Source: Coriobacteriaceae bacterium
GTDB lineage: Bacteria; Actinomycetota; Coriobacteriia; Coriobacteriales; Eggerthellaceae
Assembly (NCBI GenBank): GCA_004555335.1
Contig: SFII01000054.1
Span: forward strand, 1-8,783
Reading direction: 5' to 3'
DNA length: 8,783 bases
Shown: positions 6,106 through 8,783 of the stretch, piece after piece
How positions within the stretch are numbered: the first letter of the stretch is position 1
How the letters are laid out: each line of letters starts with the position of its first letter
Notes under the pieces: model-generated
Told to the model about the DNA's origin: nothing
What the model saw: the letters and a program-made list of their open reading frames with translations, nothing else
Database searches by the model: none
Translations under genes and position numbers: made by a program

Positions 6106-7434
6106 CTACACTTCAACCATGGTCTTCAGGCAGGCGCCGGAGATGTGGTCGCCGCAGAACCAGTTGTTGTCTTCCATGATGATGGAGCCGTCGTCGCGGG
6201 CGGACTTGCCCAGGACCTCGTCGTAGCCCCAGGAGCCGGACATACCGTCGCGGTTCATGGCCTCCAGGTTGCCGATGACGGTCTTGCATGCGGGAAGGAT
6301 GGTGAGCTCGCCCACGTTGCCGGTGGAAACCAGGGCGTTCATCTTCTCGTCGAGGGTTACCAGGGGCTGGCCGCAGCCGTCACGGCCGTCGGATTCGTTG
6401 GAGATGCCGACAACGGGAATGCCCGCATCCTCGAAGATAACCTGCATGCGCACATAGTCGGCATCGGGGTTGCCGTAGCCTTCCTCGGTGACGATCGCGT
6501 AGTCCACGCCCAGGTTCTGGGCGATGTTGCATGCGATAACGCAGGAACGTTCCTTCTGCTCCAGGGAAACGTTGAGGTTGGACATGATCACGCCGACGAA
6601 GTTGTATTCGATGCCGTCGTACTTGAACAGTTCCTTGATGGTGGGGAAGTTCTGCATCTCATAAGTGGACCACTTGGAAGACGCGGGCATGAAGGAACCG
6701 GAGATCATGGCGCCGTCAAAGACCTCGGTGGGGCTTACGAAGGTGGGCAGATAACGGTTCATGTCCCAGCCGTACCACAGGTCGTTGTACCCCAGGGCCT
6801 CCATCTGGGACTGCGGCTGCATGACGATCGCGACGTTGGGCAGCGCATTGCGCTTATCGTCGCGCTTCAGAACGGGATCGAACTCGTAGACCTCGGTGTC
6901 GTCGGGCTCGACGTCCTTGGCGACCTGGCCCAGCCATTCGGCGAAGCGGTGGCCCGCCCAACGCATGGCGTGGTTCTTCTTCTGCTGCTCATGCCACTCG
7001 AATTCCTCGTCGGTGTCGCCAACCAGGCAGATGTTGATGAGCTCGGACCAGCGGGTATGCTTTGCACCTTCGCCGCCCATGTCGATAACGCCGTCGCCGA
7101 AAGAACCCCATTCCTTGCCTACGACGGTGATGCAGCAATCCTTGAATGCCTTCAGCTCACCGTCACCGCAAGGCACGACCTCGCCGGTGACGCCGGGGAA
7201 CAGGCAGCGGCCGTCCATGCGGACGCGGGGCTCGATGGTCTCGATGACCGGGACGATACGGGTGTCATCGCCAGGATGTGCGATGACGATATCAAGCTCG
7301 GTGATATGGTCGTCCTCGCCCATCAGATAATCGATGGCCGCCTGCTTGTCGATGGTCAGGATGCCGTTTTCGAAAGAATTGGCATCGCCCAGCTGCACGT
7401 CCTTCACGTGCACGTTTCCGATAGTCAGCTTCAT
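6106..7434 (-). CDS. component B alpha subunit of a glycine/sarcosine/betaine-type reductase, copy 2
   Basis: This 442-residue protein is the gapless paralogue of the alpha subunit at 4308-2980 (about 85% identical) and the likely partner of the selenoprotein that follows it. It has the same GrdE-family blocks: PGDDTRIVPVIETIEPRV, DGVIDMGGEGAKHT, PDDTEVYEFDP, SPTEVFDGAMISG, EEGYGNPDAD and DDGSI. The pyruvoyl-forming segment again reads S-G-S-F-M-P-A-S-S-K (245-254), with Phe248 where GrdE has its maturing cysteine. Cys77, 89, 100, 101, 136, 383 and 427 are shared by both copies. The frame is open to 7464, but I start at the ATG at 7434: AAGGAGG lies 8 bases upstream, while the ATG at 7440 is only 2 bases from it. 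The start then matches copy 1 (MKLTIGN). Variable positions cluster at residues 8-40, 191-197, 256-260, 298-306 and the last dozen residues. It heads a two-gene operon with its own promoter. Confidence 0.92.
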   Translation of the reverse strand: MKLTIGNVHVKDVQLGDANSFENGILTIDKQAAIDYLMGEDDHITELDIVIAHPGDDTRIVPVIETIEPRVRMDGRCLFPGVTGEVVPCGDGELKAFKDCCITVVGKEWGSFGDGVIDMGGEGAKHTRWSELINICLVGDTDEEFEWHEQQKKNHAMRWAGHRFAEWLGQVAKDVEPDDTEVYEFDPVLKRDDKRNALPNVAIVMQPQSQMEALGYNDLWYGWDMNRYLPTFVSPTEVFDGAMISGSFMPASSKWSTYEMQNFPTIKELFKYDGIEYNFVGVIMSNLNVSLEQKERSCVIACNIAQNLGVDYAIVTEEGYGNPDADYVRMQVIFEDAGIPVVGISNESDGRDGCGQPLVTLDEKMNALVSTGNVGELTILPACKTVIGNLEAMNRDGMSGSWGYDEVLGKSARDDGSIIMEDNNWFCGDHISGACLKTMVEV

Positions 7435-7465
7435 GCGCATTCCCTCCTTTCTTTTTCTTTCCAAC

Positions 7466-7497
7466 TAGAGAAATCTTTTACTTATCGCGTTTCTCTA
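7466..7497 (-). promoter_or_regulatory. hairpin in the leader of the alpha2 gene
   Basis: TAGAGAAA and TTTCTCTA form a perfect 8-bp stem with a 16-base loop that contains one TTATCGCG copy. It starts at the predicted transcription start and ends 31 bases before the start codon. No U-tract follows. It could be a message-stabilising hairpin or a DNA-level dyad. Confidence 0.3.
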
Positions 7498-7732
7498 ATC
7501 GCAATTATATTTACTACAATCGCGATAATCAATCTTTCTCATTGATTTTTTCAATAATTCGCGAGTATCTTTGGCGATTTTCGAGCATTTCTCCCTAATT
7601 TCACGAAGAATTTCGCCTCACGAATCATTCTTTCCATCAGAAAGAGCAGTGAGTTGCGATAGCCGGATTCAGCATAGTCTTATCGCGTTTTCTTTTGCTT
7701 TTCCCTAATTATCTAATCAGTTGATTATCGCG
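7482..7732. repeat. four copies of the motif TTATCGCG
   Basis: TTATCGCG occurs at 7482-7489, 7680-7687 and 7725-7732, and as its complement CGCGATAA at 7521-7528. Two copies extend to the identical 12-mer CTTATCGCGTTT (7481-7492 and 7679-7690). One copy overlaps the promoter spacer within the palindrome ATCGCGAT, and one lies near the transcription start. This looks like a cluster of operator sites, perhaps for the upstream LysR protein. Confidence 0.45.
7504..7532 (-). promoter_or_regulatory. predicted sigma70-type promoter of the first reductase pair
   Basis: On the minus strand TTGATT (7532-7527) and a perfect TATAAT (7509-7504) are 17 bases apart. The palindrome ATCGCGAT (7519-7526) fills the spacer beside the -35 box, a position suited to repression or to activation by DNA distortion. 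Transcription would start near 7497, giving a leader of about 63 bases. Confidence 0.7.
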
Positions 7733-7767
7733 AAACGCACTGGGAATCCCCTGCCCGATGATTCAGG

Positions 7768-7797
7768 ACAAAAGAAAAGGCACCCGAAGGTGCCTTT
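7768..7797 (-). terminator. intrinsic terminator after the LysR gene
   Basis: AAAGGCACC and GGTGCCTTT form a 9-bp stem around a UUCG tetraloop as read on the minus strand, followed by TTTTCTTTTG. It lies 46 bases after the LysR stop codon. No U-tract follows on the plus strand, so it acts in one direction and separates the regulator from the reductase genes. Confidence 0.88.
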
Positions 7798-7843
7798 AGG
7801 CTGCTTGATCCAGACGGAGACCCCGGCTGTGCGAGTGGCGCGT

Positions 7844-8746
7844 TCAGATCTCTCCACCGAAGCGAAGCCTCATGAAAGTGATGAAATGCTCCGTGGCGTC
7901 GTTGAGATTCGCCGCCTTCCTGCGCAGGATGAAGAAGTTCCTCTTCGAATCGACCCCTGCGATCCTGAAGGCGAGGAGCCTGCCGTTGGCAACCCTCCCC
8001 TGCACCGAACGCTCCGATGCGAAGGAGATGCCGAAGCCATGCTCGACAAGATTCTTAATCGAACCCTGATCGTTCAAACGCGCAACGACGTTCAGGGTGT
8101 CGCGGTCGATGCCCGCCTCGTCGAAGATCCTCTCGATTTCGGCGCGCGTACCGCTGCCGACCTCGCGCAGGATCACGTTCTTCCCCGGAAGGAATTCGGC
8201 CAAATCGAGCGGCTCGTTCATGTCGAGGCTATCGAAGGGGGCCTGGTTGGGGGCTATGAGCACGATCCTGTCGGTGCAGAAGGGCATGCATACGATGGCA
8301 TCGTCATGCTGGAAGATGCCGGTGAAGCCCACATCATACATGCCATCGGCAACGCCGTCGGCGATATCCTGGCTGGCACCCTGGCTGATGGAGAAGCGGC
8401 TATCCGGATTGGCATCGCGATATTCCATCAGGGCTTCGGGAAGGATGTAGCTTGCGGGAATGGACGATGCTCCCAGATAGATGGTCTCGCCCTTGTAGAT
8501 CGCACTCTGGGTCATGCGCTCGTGCATGGCCAGGATAGCAAGCGCCTGCTCGTAAACCTTCGCGCCATACGCGGTCAGCTTGACGCGCTTTGCGGTTCGC
8601 AGCATCAGCTGCCTGCCCAATTCATCTTCCAGGGCCTGCACATGGGTACTCACCGTCGGCTGCGAGATCTTCAGTTTCGCCGCCGCAGAGGTGAAATTCC
8701 CATACTCCACAACAGAAACGAAAGACTTCAGCTGCTTAAAATCCAT
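7844..8746 (-). CDS. LysR-family transcriptional regulator
   Basis: This 300-residue protein has the standard LysR layout and length: an N-terminal winged helix-turn-helix (about residues 3-62, with AAAKLKISQPTVSTHVQALE holding the HTH) and a C-terminal effector-binding domain (about 88-295) that starts YLGASSIPASYILPEALMEY. The IPA-Y-LPE segment and QPTVS-H--LE-ELG pattern resemble, from memory, the LysR group often found beside selenium-metabolism genes, which would fit two neighbouring selenoproteins; this subgroup call is tentative. The start ATG at 8746 follows a purine-rich site (GAGGGAAGG) and matches the usual LysR N-terminus. The gene ends in TGA just before a strong terminator, so it is transcribed apart from the reductase genes. 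It is not divergent from its presumed targets, unlike many LysR genes. The 37 bases upstream (8747-8783) show no clear promoter. Confidence 0.92.
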   Translation of the reverse strand: MDFKQLKSFVSVVEYGNFTSAAAKLKISQPTVSTHVQALEDELGRQLMLRTAKRVKLTAYGAKVYEQALAILAMHERMTQSAIYKGETIYLGASSIPASYILPEALMEYRDANPDSRFSISQGASQDIADGVADGMYDVGFTGIFQHDDAIVCMPFCTDRIVLIAPNQAPFDSLDMNEPLDLAEFLPGKNVILREVGSGTRAEIERIFDEAGIDRDTLNVVARLNDQGSIKNLVEHGFGISFASERSVQGRVANGRLLAFRIAGVDSKRNFFILRRKAANLNDATEHFITFMRLRFGGEI

Positions 8747-8783
8747 AGCCTTCCCTCGAATCCAGTCTCTGATAACAATTGCG

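Larger units (their letters stand above)
1619..7434 (-). repeat. tandem duplication of a component B alpha-beta gene pair
   Basis: Two units, 7434-4747 and 4308-1619, each hold an alpha and a selenoprotein beta gene with 29-30 bases between them. By hand alignment the alpha proteins align without gaps over 442 residues at about 85% identity, and the beta proteins are about 80% identical. The intergenic sequences are much less alike, so this is an older duplication with independent promoters, not a recent copy. Confidence 0.85.
7435..7843. other. intergenic region upstream of the first reductase pair
   Basis: This 409-base, AT-rich gap contains no gene I can support. It holds the alpha2 promoter (7504-7532), a leader hairpin, four copies of TTATCGCG on either strand, and at its far end the terminator of the LysR gene (7768-7797). 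The stretch 7535-7675 shows only AT-rich sequence with no clear element. The gap is long for a simple promoter, which fits binding by one or more regulators. Confidence 0.6.

Noticed and set aside
4618..7545. A 975-codon open frame on the plus strand, antisense to the first reductase pair
   Set aside because: It is an exact antisense shadow of two clearly real genes, has a composition unlike any protein family I know, no ribosome binding site, and crosses terminators and the promoter. Similar plus-strand frames at 119-1195, 1691-2983 and 2962-4353 have the same cause.

Overview
This window reads as accessory metabolism of a strictly anaerobic, selenocysteine-decoding bacterium. It is fairly GC-rich in genes and AT-rich between them, with strong AAGGAGG-type ribosome binding sites and compact intrinsic terminators. 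The protein style suggests a gut actinobacterium of the Coriobacteriia/Eggerthellaceae type, but a GC-rich member of the Clostridia cannot be excluded from the sequence alone.

All six genes lie on the minus strand. Read in the direction of transcription (high to low coordinates) they are: a LysR-family regulator (8746-7844) with its own UUCG-loop terminator; a 409-base regulatory gap; a first pair of substrate-specific 'component B' subunits of the glycine/sarcosine/betaine reductase family (alpha2 7434-6106, selenoprotein beta2 6075-4747); a 438-base gap with two intrinsic terminators, a possible structured RNA and a promoter; a second pair (alpha1 4308-2980, selenoprotein beta1 2950-1619); a third gap with a terminator and a promoter; and an arginine:glycine amidinotransferase-like enzyme (1165-17). 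The pairs are tandem paralogues, about 85% identical in alpha and about 80% in beta by eye. Each beta gene contains an in-frame TGA in the context T-S-T-[Sec]-G-T-C-T-R-C, so each selenoprotein appears as two fragments unless the TGA is read as selenocysteine.

In the known enzyme, component B binds the substrate, cleaves its C-N bond reductively and passes a carboxymethyl group to selenoprotein A (GrdA); GrdC/GrdD then release acetyl phosphate. None of GrdA, GrdC, GrdD or the thioredoxin system is encoded here, so these two B components must use shared parts made elsewhere.

The most interesting point is that both alpha subunits seem to lack the cysteine that matures into the pyruvoyl cofactor of GrdE. 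The usual S-G-N-C stretch reads S-G-S-F in both copies, and both carry cysteines elsewhere that I do not remember from GrdE. This argues for a substrate that need not form a Schiff base, for example glycine betaine or, given the neighbouring amidinotransferase, a guanidino compound such as guanidinoacetate or creatine. The substrate proposal is inference. The promoters of both pairs share the motif CAATCGCGAT, and four copies of TTATCGCG lie in the gap between the LysR gene and the first pair, pointing to coordinated control.
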